Positions 1 through 6,302 of a stretch of 20,502 nt of DNA are shown here, piece by piece. The notes beneath the pieces were generated by a model, which made no database searches, was not told where the DNA came from, and was given only the letters and a program-made list of their open reading frames with translations. The stretch comes from a bacterium (lineage in GTDB: Bacteria > Patescibacteriota > Doudnabacteria > UBA920). Within the stretch, counting starts at the first letter, position 1; each line of letters opens with the position of its first letter. The stretch spans positions 1-20,502 of the forward strand of contig JAJYJE010000001.1 of assembly GCA_021789715.1 (NCBI GenBank), given 5' to 3'. Made by a program: the position numbers and the translations under genes.

Positions 1-8
1 CGCTTTTG

Positions 9-40
9 CCCCTCCCTGGCGGCCATGGAGGGGATTTTTT
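9..40 (+). terminator. Rho-independent terminator of a gene left of the window
   Basis: A 7-bp stem (CCCCTCC at 9-15, GGAGGGG at 27-33) is extended inside by TGG/CCA across one mismatch and is followed by A and six T at 35-40. The T-run lies on the plus-strand side only, so it ends a plus-strand transcript entering from the left. Its last bases overlap the stop codon of the convergent minus-strand gene. Confidence 0.75.
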
Positions 41-563
41 ATGAGCCAAGGAACAGGCGATAGATGTAGTCAAAGAACGGGTCGGCTTGCGGGCCGTAGG
101 CAAGGCGGCCGCCGAGGCCGCCGGTGACGGTAACGGCCGCAAGACCCGCGAGTGCCAAAATTACTATTGGCCAGCCCAGCATATACCGCGCAATCATAAT
201 GATAAGGTTCCAAAGTTTCCGCGGTAAAGCCGGCAGCTTGTCGGAAATTCGGAACTGCCGTTCGGCCCATTCAAAAAAATAGCAGGCGGCGACGATGCCG
301 AAAATCGCGATGGTGATTTTGGCCCACAGCGAATGCATTCTGATTAGCGGCCTAAGGGTTGGGGAGTGGCCCAAATAACTAATAGCCTGGCTGCCCGTCG
401 CGTCCGCAGCCAGCGCGCCCAAACCGCCGAGCATCACGAACGCGCCTTTGAGATAAAACCAATACGGCTGCGCCAGTAACTTTTTAAAGCGCAACAGCTC
501 CATTATGGCGTAAATGGTCAATAGCGCAACGGGGAAGTGGGCAAAAATCGGATGGAGATTCAT
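39..563 (-). CDS. DUF2231-family multi-pass membrane protein
   Basis: This is a 174-residue protein with four or five hydrophobic segments. It has the features I associate with DUF2231: an N-terminal NLHPIFAHFP segment with two histidines (His4, His9), an AxxATGSQA segment, a later MHSLW histidine and a C-terminal GGLGGRLAYG. The conserved histidines at membrane positions suggest heme or metal binding in this family, but the function is not established. An in-frame ATG at 611 was rejected because a good extended -10 promoter (582-611) lies between it and 563. The start at 563 leaves a leader of about 12 nt and puts HPIFAHFP at the N-terminus, as in relatives. The gene is divergent from the HD gene at 655. 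Confidence 0.75.
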   Translation of the reverse strand: MNLHPIFAHFPVALLTIYAIMELLRFKKLLAQPYWFYLKGAFVMLGGLGALAADATGSQAISYLGHSPTLRPLIRMHSLWAKITIAIFGIVAACYFFEWAERQFRISDKLPALPRKLWNLIIMIARYMLGWPIVILALAGLAAVTVTGGLGGRLAYGPQADPFFDYIYRLFLGS

Positions 564-581
564 AGGTTTGCAACTTGCTTG

Positions 582-611
582 ATTATAGCAAATTTTTGCC
601 TTGTTTGTCAT
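582..611 (-). promoter_or_regulatory. Extended -10 promoter of the DUF2231 gene
   Basis: Read on the minus strand: ATGACA (611-606), an 18-bp spacer, then TATAAT (587-582) preceded by TGC. The expected transcription start is near 575, giving a leader of about 12 nt. It is back to back with the plus-strand promoter at 620-648. Confidence 0.65.
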
Positions 612-619
612 CAGGCGGT

Positions 620-648
620 TTGGCTTGGAATTTTGTTTTTGCTATGCT
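620..648 (+). promoter_or_regulatory. Extended -10 promoter of the HD-domain gene; leaderless start
   Basis: TTGGCT (620-625), a 17-bp spacer and TATGCT (643-648) preceded by TGC. The ATG at 655 begins 7 bases after the -10 hexamer, so the transcript should start at or within about a base of the start codon. Confidence 0.6.
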
Positions 649-654
649 TACGCC

Positions 655-1248
655 ATGAAGCCGCAAAAGGACATCATAAAGTTTTTGCATGAAGCCGAAA
701 AGTTAAAATCAATTTTGCGCCATAGCTGGCTGTCCAGCGGCCGGCGCGAAAGCACGGCCGAACACACCTGGCGCATGGCGCTTATGGCTATACTGCTGCG
801 CCCGTATTTGAAAAACAACCCGGATTTGTCCAAGACTTTGCGGATGGTGCTGGTTCACGATTTGGTCGAGGTTTACGCCGGCGATATTCCGGCCTGGGCT
901 AGGGATAAATCGCGAAAGCGCGCGGCCGAAGACCAGGCTATGAAAAAGTTATCTAAAATTTTAAACAATAAGCAGGGACAAGATCTCTACCGCTTGTGGA
1001 AAGAATATCAAAATAGCCAAACCTTGGAAGCAAAGTTTGCCAAAGCGCTGGACCGTTTGGAAGCCAAGCTGCAGCATCAGGAGGCCGATGTAAAGCACCT
1101 GAATAGCCGTGAAATAAAGTTCAATCTATCCCACGGCCAAAAAGAAACCGAATTCGACCCGTTTTTAAAGGCGCTGTGGGAGGATTTGCGGGGTAATTGG
1201 CTTAAAATCTATCGGAAAAATAAAATTAACCCAAAATTGTACCAGTAG
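655..1248 (+). CDS. HD-domain phosphohydrolase (YfbR/HDDC2-like)
   Basis: A 197-residue soluble protein of the HD superfamily, closest by eye to the YfbR/HDDC2 5'-deoxynucleotidase group (HD_3). Metal-binding residues are visible: His37 in AEHTWR, His68-Asp69 in VLVHDLVEVYAGDIPAW, and Asp77. Family members dephosphorylate deoxynucleoside 5'-monophosphates, which would fit nucleotide salvage, but the substrate here is inferred. The frame is open upstream to 601, yet the ATG at 655 sits exactly where the promoter predicts a leaderless start. The C-terminal 40 residues are basic and less conserved. Confidence 0.8.
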   Translation: MKPQKDIIKFLHEAEKLKSILRHSWLSSGRRESTAEHTWRMALMAILLRPYLKNNPDLSKTLRMVLVHDLVEVYAGDIPAWARDKSRKRAAEDQAMKKLSKILNNKQGQDLYRLWKEYQNSQTLEAKFAKALDRLEAKLQHQEADVKHLNSREIKFNLSHGQKETEFDPFLKALWEDLRGNWLKIYRKNKINPKLYQ

Positions 1249-1250
1249 TT

Positions 1251-1281
1251 AAAAAATATAGCCCGCGGCGCGGCGGGCTAT
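1251..1281 (-). terminator. Rho-independent terminator of the small minus-strand gene
   Basis: ATAGCCCGC (1258-1266) pairs with GCGGGCTAT (1273-1281) around a 6-nt loop. Read on the minus strand it is followed by TATTTTTT. It lies 42 bases past the stop of the gene at 1324-1533. A second hairpin (CCGCAGC 1287-1293, GCTGCGG 1298-1304) lies between them without a T-run. Confidence 0.75.
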
Positions 1282-1323
1282 GTTGGCCGCAGCGGACGCT
1301 GCGGACGGTTAATGAGCGCGGTT

Positions 1324-1533
1324 TTACCAGCGAGGGCGTTTGCGGAGCGCGCGATCTATATCTCCTTCCAAGCCTTTTTTGTATATAACCTGGGTTGCCG
1401 GATCTGCCGGCAATAGCGTTTCATCCGCGCCGGATTGATCAATACTCGGCGGCCGGCTAAATTGGACGCGGTGGCTGCTGTTGCCGCCTCTCACCAGGTC
1501 GCGGCCTTTCGGGACTCTGGCTGCTCTTTTCAT
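1324..1533 (-). CDS. Small basic protein, unknown function
   Basis: A 69-residue protein beginning MKRAARVPKGRDLVRGGN and ending DRALRKRPRW. It is rich in Arg, Lys and Pro, has no membrane segment and belongs to no family I recognise. I accept it as a gene because it has a full expression apparatus: a ribosome binding site GGAGG (1545-1541) 7 nt before the ATG, a promoter at 1565-1593 and a terminator at 1251-1281. An in-frame extension to 1593 was rejected because it would start inside the promoter. The basic composition would fit a nucleic-acid-binding or ribosome-associated protein, but that is a guess. Confidence 0.6.
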   Translation of the reverse strand: MKRAARVPKGRDLVRGGNSSHRVQFSRPPSIDQSGADETLLPADPATQVIYKKGLEGDIDRALRKRPRW

Positions 1534-1564
1534 TTGCGATCCTCCATGGAAACAATTTTGCTGA

Positions 1565-1593
1565 ATAATACCAGAATCCGCCTCAAACAGCAA
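1565..1593 (-). promoter_or_regulatory. Extended -10 promoter of the small basic gene
   Basis: Minus strand: TTGCTG (1593-1588), a 17-bp spacer and TATTAT (1570-1565) preceded by TGG. The predicted start near 1558 gives a leader of about 25 nt carrying the GGAGG site. Confidence 0.6.
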
Positions 1594-1617
1594 AGCAGAG
1601 CGGGTGGCAATAGCGGT

Positions 1618-1682
1618 TAGTAGCTGGGATTTGGCAGATAGCTTTAAGTAGATGAGTAATTTTCCAGCTACTATTATCTGCC
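1618..1682. repeat. Two interleaved inverted repeats between divergent promoters
   Basis: TAGTAGCTGG (1618-1627) is the exact inverse of CCAGCTACTA (1664-1673). GGCAGATA (1633-1640) is the exact inverse of TATCTGCC (1675-1682). The pairs cross (a, b, a', b'). They lie upstream of both the hisS promoter and the small-gene promoter, so they are probably acting as DNA, if at all. Confidence 0.5.
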
Positions 1683-1702
1683 CACTGCTATATAGTTACT
1701 AT

Positions 1703-1731
1703 TTGTAACCCCCCGGTATTTTTGCTATATT
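1703..1731 (+). promoter_or_regulatory. Extended -10 promoter of hisS; leaderless start
   Basis: TTGTAA (1703-1708), a 17-bp spacer and TATATT (1726-1731) preceded by TGC. The distance to the ATG at 1739 is 7 bases, predicting a leaderless mRNA. It favours ATG 1739 over the in-frame ATG at 1733. Confidence 0.65.
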
Positions 1732-1738
1732 TATGCAT

Positions 1739-3028
1739 ATGGAACCATCAAAAAAGCTCTCTTTGGAGCCATACAAAGGAACCAGAGATTTCTATCCCGA
1801 GGATCAGTTTATACAAAACTATATTTTTTCGGTGTGGCGAAAGGTGGCGGAAAGTTACGGCTACGTGGAATATAACTCTTCGATTTTGGAAGAAACAGAC
1901 CTTTACCGCGCCAAGAGCGGAGAGGAAATAGTTAACGAGCAGACTTATAATTTCCGGGACCGCGGCGATCGCGATGTGACCATCCGACCCGAAATGACGC
2001 CAACGGTAGCCCGTATGGTCGCGCGCAAGCGCAAGGAATTGAGTTTTCCATTGCGCTGGTTTAGCATTCCCAACCTGTGGCGTTACGAGCGGCCGCAGCG
2101 CGGCCGCCTGCGCGAGCACTGGCAGCTGAACGTAGACATGTTCGGCGTGGATTCGCTTGCCGCCGATGTTGAGCTGATTAGCGTGGGTTATGATGTTATG
2201 AAAGCGTTTGGCGCGCCCAACGACAGTTTCCAAATCCGAGTTAACAGCCGCAAGTTTTTGAATTTTTTTGCCGATAGCTATCTTGGCATTTCCCCGGAAC
2301 AAAAGCATAAGATTTTCAAGCTTATCGATAAAATGCACAAAATGCCGGCCAAAGAATTCGAACAGGCCGGCGCGGAAATTTTAGGCGACGCGTTCGGCAA
2401 ACTGGAGCAAGTTATTAGTATGCGGGATGCGTTATCGCTGCCTGCCGATTTGCAGGACACCGATGGCGTGGCCGATATTTTAAATGTAATTTCTTCTTTG
2501 CGGCGCAAAGGCATCACTAATGCAGTGTTTGACCCTTCGCTCATGCGCGGTTTCGATTACTACACCGGCGTCGTCTTTGAGCTATACGATGCCAATCCGG
2601 CCAATCCGCGGGCGCTGTCCGGCGGCGGACGGTATGATGATCTAGTGGGTATTTTTGGCGTGGAAAAAGTCCCCGGCGCCGGTTTTGGCATGGGCGACGT
2701 AACGGTCGCTGATTTTTTGGAAACTCATCAACTTCTGCCGGAATATAAGGCCACGGCCAAGCTGTACGTATGCCACACTGACGGATATATTGAGCAGGCC
2801 AACCAATTGGCAACCGATCTGCGCAAGCAAGGGGTCAACGTTGCCTCGGATTTAACCGACCGCAAAGTCGCCGCTCAGGTAAAAACCGCGGACAAGCAAA
2901 AAATCCCGTTCGTAGTCGTAGTTGGCGAGGAAGAAACAAAAAGCGGAACGTATCAAGTGAAGAGCTTGAGTGACGGTACGGAGCACAGGGCGGCCATTGC
3001 CCAAATTGCGGACATTATAAAAGATTAA
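1739..3028 (+). CDS. hisS: Histidine-tRNA ligase
   Basis: This class II aminoacyl-tRNA synthetase charges tRNA-His with histidine. At 429 residues it has the usual length. The catalytic core spans about residues 8-320: the KGTRDFYPED start, TIRPEMTPTVARMVA, the motif 2 arginine in RYERPQRGRLREHWQ, the histidine-specific MRGFDYYTGVVFE, and motif 3 in SGGGRYDDL...GAGFGMG. The C-terminal anticodon-binding alpha/beta domain spans about 335-425 and includes the DLRKQGVNVASD segment. The start follows the promoter. The Nudix gene lies 51 bases downstream on the same strand with no terminator between them. Confidence 0.97.
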   Translation: MEPSKKLSLEPYKGTRDFYPEDQFIQNYIFSVWRKVAESYGYVEYNSSILEETDLYRAKSGEEIVNEQTYNFRDRGDRDVTIRPEMTPTVARMVARKRKELSFPLRWFSIPNLWRYERPQRGRLREHWQLNVDMFGVDSLAADVELISVGYDVMKAFGAPNDSFQIRVNSRKFLNFFADSYLGISPEQKHKIFKLIDKMHKMPAKEFEQAGAEILGDAFGKLEQVISMRDALSLPADLQDTDGVADILNVISSLRRKGITNAVFDPSLMRGFDYYTGVVFELYDANPANPRALSGGGRYDDLVGIFGVEKVPGAGFGMGDVTVADFLETHQLLPEYKATAKLYVCHTDGYIEQANQLATDLRKQGVNVASDLTDRKVAAQVKTADKQKIPFVVVVGEEETKSGTYQVKSLSDGTEHRAAIAQIADIIKD

Positions 3029-3079
3029 TTGAGCTGTATGTGCGGATTCGAAACCCGCCCGCGCAGATAAGTAGAAGTT

Positions 3080-3520
3080 ATGCCGGACCAAAATGAAAAT
3101 ATTATCCTCCAAGTCGGCGTAAAAGTCCTGCTCAAAAATCCGGAGGGGAAATATTTGCTGCTGCGGCGCAATCCTAAAAAGTATCCTGAAGTCGGGCCGA
3201 AATGGGATATTGTGGGCGGAAGGATTAATCCCGGCACGGAATTAATGGAAAATTTGAAGCGGGAAGTGAGGGAGGAAACCAGGTTGACTTTAGATGGTCA
3301 GCCGCGGCTGGTCGCGGCGCAGGACATTTTAAAAGTCCCCGGCCGCCACGTGGTGCGGTTGACGTATGTCGGCGGCATAGACGGCCGGCCCGATCTCGAC
3401 GGCGATGAAAGCATGGAGTACGGCTGGTTTACCGCGGAGGAAATTAAGGCGATGGATGCGGCCGCCCTCGACAGTTTTTTTAAAGAGCTGGTCGATAATC
3501 GAATTATTGATTTCACCTAG
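3080..3520 (+). CDS. Nudix hydrolase
   Basis: A 146-residue single-domain Nudix protein that hydrolyses a nucleoside diphosphate linked to another group; the substrate cannot be told from sequence. The Nudix box is GRINPG-T-ELMENLK-REVREETRL. The catalytic REVREE core is intact, but the first Glu of the consensus (G-x5-E) is Thr, with a Glu one residue later, and the late Gly is Arg. The strand preceding the box (WDIVGG) and the final YGWFTAEEI segment are typical. It probably shares a transcript with hisS. Confidence 0.9.
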   Translation: MPDQNENIILQVGVKVLLKNPEGKYLLLRRNPKKYPEVGPKWDIVGGRINPGTELMENLKREVREETRLTLDGQPRLVAAQDILKVPGRHVVRLTYVGGIDGRPDLDGDESMEYGWFTAEEIKAMDAAALDSFFKELVDNRIIDFT

Positions 3521-3575
3521 CGCGTCATTCCGGATATCCGCCTTTGCGGGGGTGTTGGGATGGCCAGAACAAATT

Positions 3576-4304
3576 ATGCGCAAACTAATCGTCGCCCACA
3601 GAGGCGCGTCAAAGGCCGCCCGGGGAAACACGCTTGAAGCGTTCCAAAAAGCCATTGACGCCGGCGCGGAGATGGTTGAGCTCGACGTCCGCCGCAGTCG
3701 GGACGGCGTTTTGATTGTCATCCACGATCCGGATTTGGCCGGTTATTGGACGGCGGATACGGATTACGCGGCGCTTGAGAATTTGGCCCGGCGGCAGGGT
3801 TTTCATTTGCCGACACTGGAAGAGGCGTTGCGGCTCGGCAGCGGCAAAATAAAATTCGACCTGGAGCTCAAAGAAAGGCGCTGCGAAGACGAGGCGGTGG
3901 GCCTGGCTGCCGCCATTTTGCCCGCCGACGATTTTATGATTACGTCGTTTCGCGCGCCGGTTATTCTCCGCGTAAAGAAACAGTACCCCCGCGTAAGGGC
4001 GGGCCTGTTGCGGGAGCCGGCCGTATCCGCCGTTTATCAGGCCATTAATTTTGCCGATCCGACATATTTAATCGATTCGTTTTTCGGCCGCCGTAAGGCT
4101 GTTGAGGCCTCTGATTTTGTAGCCTTCCATAAGCTGCTTTACGCGGCGGGCGCGGCGGATCGCGGCCCGTACCGGCGCAAGCCTTACTATGTTTATACGG
4201 TTGACGATAAAGCGCTTATGGGGCAGTTGTGGCGCAAGCCGCGCCTGCTCGGCCTAATTACAAACGTGCCGGACCGCGCGCGGGAAGTAATTAAAGGCAT
4301 ATAA
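3576..4304 (+). CDS. Glycerophosphodiester phosphodiesterase family protein
   Basis: A 242-residue TIM-barrel phosphodiesterase of the GDPD family. Family members split glycerophosphodiesters into glycerol 3-phosphate and an alcohol, feeding lipid turnover. The N-terminal active-site pattern is complete: His8-Arg9 (AHRG), Glu35 and Asp37 (VELDV) and His50 (IHDP). The C-terminal barrel strands are KPYYVYTVDD and GLITNVP. There is no signal peptide, so it should be cytoplasmic. The frame is open upstream to 3405, inside the Nudix gene, but the conserved barrel begins directly at MRKLIVAHRG. A short CGGATATCCG palindrome lies at 3531-3540 in the gap. Confidence 0.9.
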   Translation: MRKLIVAHRGASKAARGNTLEAFQKAIDAGAEMVELDVRRSRDGVLIVIHDPDLAGYWTADTDYAALENLARRQGFHLPTLEEALRLGSGKIKFDLELKERRCEDEAVGLAAAILPADDFMITSFRAPVILRVKKQYPRVRAGLLREPAVSAVYQAINFADPTYLIDSFFGRRKAVEASDFVAFHKLLYAAGAADRGPYRRKPYYVYTVDDKALMGQLWRKPRLLGLITNVPDRAREVIKGI

Positions 4305-4378
4305 AAACGAAGCGGGCCGTAACCAAACCCGGCGCTTAACGTGCCACAACTAAGCACTAAGTATTTAACACCAACTCT

Positions 4379-4600
4379 ATGCGCAGCGACGTGCGAATCT
4401 ATACGGGAATTTTTTTGGTAATTTTGGCAGCTTTGGCCGTTGTGGCGGTGTTGATGAGAAACCGGGCGCCGTCCGGACCCGTCATTAGCAACTTTCAGGA
4501 ATGCGCCGCCGCCGGCTATCCGGTTATGCAAAGTTACCCGCGCCAGTGCACGCTGCCTAACGGCAAGTTTTTTGTTGAGCAAGTGGTACCGGAAAGGTAA
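4379..4600 (+). CDS. Small membrane-anchored protein with paired-cysteine extracytoplasmic domain
   Basis: A 73-residue protein. Residues 8-27 form one membrane helix preceded by Arg/Asp, so the C-terminus should face outside. The exposed part has two cysteines in the arrangement ECAAAGYPVMQSYPRQCTLPNG, followed by KFFVEQV. I recall this Cys-(AGYPVM-SYPRQ)-Cys pattern as recurrent in small exported proteins of Patescibacteria; I know no function. The two cysteines could form a disulfide. A weak TATTTA hexamer at 4362-4367 would give a very short leader. Confidence 0.7.
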   Translation: MRSDVRIYTGIFLVILAALAVVAVLMRNRAPSGPVISNFQECAAAGYPVMQSYPRQCTLPNGKFFVEQVVPER

Positions 4601-4643
4601 CAATTTAGAAATAGAAACACTTGGAACACCTAAAAATTTTTAA

Positions 4644-5060
4644 ATGATGACAGTGAACTATTTTTTAGCCAAAACTGACCCCAAAACCTATTCCATTAAC
4701 GACCTGGAAAAAGAAAAAACAACTGTCTGGAGCGGCGTGCGCAACCCGCAGGCGGTAATTGTTCTGAAAATGATGAAGAAAGGGGATAGGGTCTTAATTT
4801 ACCATTCCCAAGGCGAAGGTGCCATTCGGGGGCTGGCAGAAGTTACCGGCAGAGGCCGGCCGGATCCGAAAGACAACAAATCCTGGTTGGTGGATTTTAA
4901 ATTTCTCCGCAAGTTCAGTGAACCGTTTATTACCATCAAGGACGTAAAAGCTTCTGGGGAGTTTAAAGATTTTCCCTTAGTTTACCAGTCGCGTTTGTCA
5001 ACAATGCAAGTACCCGCAACATTTCTTAATTGGCTCAAGAAGAAAGGGCTAAATGCATGA
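4644..5060 (+). CDS. EVE-domain protein
   Basis: A 138-residue protein that is a single EVE domain (PUA-like fold, as in thymocyte nuclear protein 1). The marks are MTVNYFLAKTDPKTYSINDL at the start, the TTVWSGVRNPQA segment, KGDRVLIYHS and GLAEV. EVE domains bind modified bases in DNA or RNA; the ligand here is unknown. The gene begins ATGATG, so the start could be one codon later. Its stop overlaps the next start as ATGA at 5057-5060, so the two are translationally coupled. Confidence 0.9.
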   Translation: MMTVNYFLAKTDPKTYSINDLEKEKTTVWSGVRNPQAVIVLKMMKKGDRVLIYHSQGEGAIRGLAEVTGRGRPDPKDNKSWLVDFKFLRKFSEPFITIKDVKASGEFKDFPLVYQSRLSTMQVPATFLNWLKKKGLNA

Positions 5061-5632
5061 TTCCCACGCGAGCACGGGCTTTGGAGTTTTTGCATCAATG
5101 GGTAACATCGGAAAGCCTGCGGCGGCATATGCTGGCCGTGGAAGCGGCGATGCGCGCGTATGCCAAAAAGTATAACGGCGATATTGAACTCTGGGGCATC
5201 ACCGGCCTTTTGCACGATTTTGATTATGAAAAGTATCCCGAGTATGATGAAACGAACCGCACCGGCCATCCGTTTGAAGGGGTGAGGGAATTGGAACGCC
5301 TGGGCTATCCAAAAGAAATAACCGAGGCAATTTTAGGGCACGCGCTCTACGGCGGCGTACCGCGGGTTTCCGATATGGCCAAAGTTTTGTTCGCGGTTGA
5401 TGAACTTTGCGGCTTCATTGTCGCTTGCGCTTATATGCGCCCGGATAAGCTGCAAACCTTGGAAGCCAAATCCGTCATCAAAAAGTTAAAGGATAAAAGT
5501 TTTGCCGCCAAAGTCAGCCGCACAGATATCGACCTCGGCATCCAGGAACTCGGCGTTGACCGCGCGAAACATATTGATTTTATTATTGGCGCGCTTCGTG
5601 GCGTCTCAAAGGATTTAGGGTTTGAAAATTAA
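5057..5632 (+). CDS. HD-domain hydrolase
   Basis: A 191-residue HD-superfamily protein. The metal ligands are spread as in HDIG-type proteins: His24 (RRHMLAVE), His53-Asp54 (LLHDFDYEKYP), His71, His95 (ILGHA) and Asp115 (AVDEL). Members of this type are usually annotated as putative metal-dependent phosphohydrolases; the substrate is unknown. The start at 5057 is chosen for the 4-base ATGA overlap with the EVE gene; an earlier ATG at 5030 would overlap it by 31 bases. Confidence 0.85.
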   Translation: MIPTRARALEFLHQWVTSESLRRHMLAVEAAMRAYAKKYNGDIELWGITGLLHDFDYEKYPEYDETNRTGHPFEGVRELERLGYPKEITEAILGHALYGGVPRVSDMAKVLFAVDELCGFIVACAYMRPDKLQTLEAKSVIKKLKDKSFAAKVSRTDIDLGIQELGVDRAKHIDFIIGALRGVSKDLGFEN

Positions 5633-5653
5633 TTTTTTAAAATAATCGAGCCC

Positions 5654-5687
5654 ATAACATTTTTGCTCGGCCGAGCAAAAATGTTAT
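5654..5687. repeat. 34-bp perfect palindrome, left copy
   Basis: The left arm is ATAACATTTTTGCTCGG and the right arm its exact complement, with no spacer. It shares the core TTTGCTCGG/CCGAGCAAA with the copy at 6260-6293. T on the 5' side and A on the 3' side is the wrong order for a terminator. It contains a TTGCTC -35-like hexamer and its right edge overlaps TATAAC, the likely -10 of the PaaX-like gene, so it could be that gene's operator. Confidence 0.9.
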
Positions 5688-5690
5688 AAC
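5663..5690 (+). promoter_or_regulatory. Probable promoter of the PaaX-like gene, overlapping the palindrome
   Basis: TTGCTC (5663-5668), a 16-bp spacer and TATAAC (5685-5690) preceded by TGT, an extended -10. The predicted start near 5697 gives a leader of about 23 nt with the strong ribosome binding site AAGGAGG at 5710-5716, 3 nt before the ATG at 5720. Confidence 0.5.
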
Positions 5691-5719
5691 TAATTTAGAG
5701 GCCATGTTAAAGGAGGAAT

Positions 5720-6250
5720 ATGGCGAAAAGCAAAAAGGAACCGACCAAAACCAGCCAGTTACTTATATATTTGGCTGCGGCGGAAGATGTTTTTGCTCCG
5801 CTCGTGAATCCATACGAGTTGCGGCGCAGAATAGAATTTGGAAGCCGGGGCAGTTTTGAAACAACGGTTTATAGAATGTGGAAACGCGGCTGGATCAGGT
5901 TTGTAGATAAGAATGCCGAAAAATTTATCAAGTTAACAAAGAAAGGCCAGCTGGAGGTTTTGGTAGCTAAGGCTTATCTCCCCATGCCATTGAAGTGGGA
6001 TGGAAAGTGGAGAATGATAATTTTCGATATTCCCGAGGACGCTAATGAGAAAAGGGATTTATTAAGAAGACTTCTTAAGCGCAATAATTTTTATCAATTA
6101 CAGGCTAGTGTATATATTAGCCCGTACCCGTTAAACCGTGATGCGATCAAATATTTATACGAGTGTAAGCTGCATTTTTATATTAGAATCATTAAGATTG
6201 AAGAGATAGATAACGACAGTGACTTACGTAAGCATTTTAGTTTAAAGTAA
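5720..6250 (+). CDS. PaaX-like regulator with HTH and Cas2-like domain
   Basis: A 176-residue protein in two parts. Residues about 10-80 look like a winged helix-turn-helix (SQLLIYLAAAED, then SFETTVYRMWKRGWIRFVD). Residues about 95-165 are a ferredoxin-like domain of the PaaX-C/Cas2 type: KWRMIIFDIPED, then LKRNNFYQLQASVYISPYP. The Asp in FDIPED (Asp103) matches the Cas2 metal-binding Asp. There is no CRISPR array or other cas gene, so a DNA-binding repressor role is more likely than spacer acquisition. It is flanked by matching palindromes. By hand count 5761-6240 is 190/480 G+C, against 136/240 in 6421-6660 of the next gene, and it uses AGA/AGG codons often. It also has the strong Shine-Dalgarno sequence AAGGAGG. 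Together these suggest separate origin. Confidence 0.85.
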   Translation: MAKSKKEPTKTSQLLIYLAAAEDVFAPLVNPYELRRRIEFGSRGSFETTVYRMWKRGWIRFVDKNAEKFIKLTKKGQLEVLVAKAYLPMPLKWDGKWRMIIFDIPEDANEKRDLLRRLLKRNNFYQLQASVYISPYPLNRDAIKYLYECKLHFYIRIIKIEEIDNDSDLRKHFSLK

Positions 6251-6259
6251 TTATTATTT

Positions 6260-6293
6260 CCAACAAATTTGCTCGGCCGAGCAAATTTGTTGG
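6260..6293. repeat. 34-bp perfect palindrome, right copy
   Basis: The left arm is CCAACAAATTTGCTCGG and the right arm its exact complement. It is the same length and centre as the copy at 5654-5687, differing at 4 of 17 arm positions, each difference mirrored in the other arm. It starts 9 bp after the PaaX-like stop codon and ends 9 bp before the CAP-protein ATG. Confidence 0.9.
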
Positions 6294-6302
6294 GTATCTG
6301 TT

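Noticed and set aside
601..654. N-terminal extension of the HD protein
   Set aside because: It would lie upstream of the predicted transcription start and encodes a segment unlike the family.
1733..1738. hisS start at the earlier ATG
   Set aside because: It lies only two bases after the -10 hexamer, before any plausible transcription start.
3042..3058. tRNA T-arm-like string (GCGG-ATTCGAAA-CCCGC) between hisS and the Nudix gene
   Set aside because: The stem has a mismatch on either strand and there is no anticodon arm, D arm or acceptor stem around it, so it is not a tRNA gene or a clear remnant.
5720..6250. CRISPR association of the Cas2-like protein
   Set aside because: No repeat-spacer array and no cas1 or other cas gene is in the window; an N-terminal HTH points to a PaaX-type regulator.
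5654..6293. Palindromes as transcription terminators
   Set aside because: The T-run is on the 5' side of the stem and the A-run on the 3' side, with no T-run following, so they do not have terminator form on either strand.
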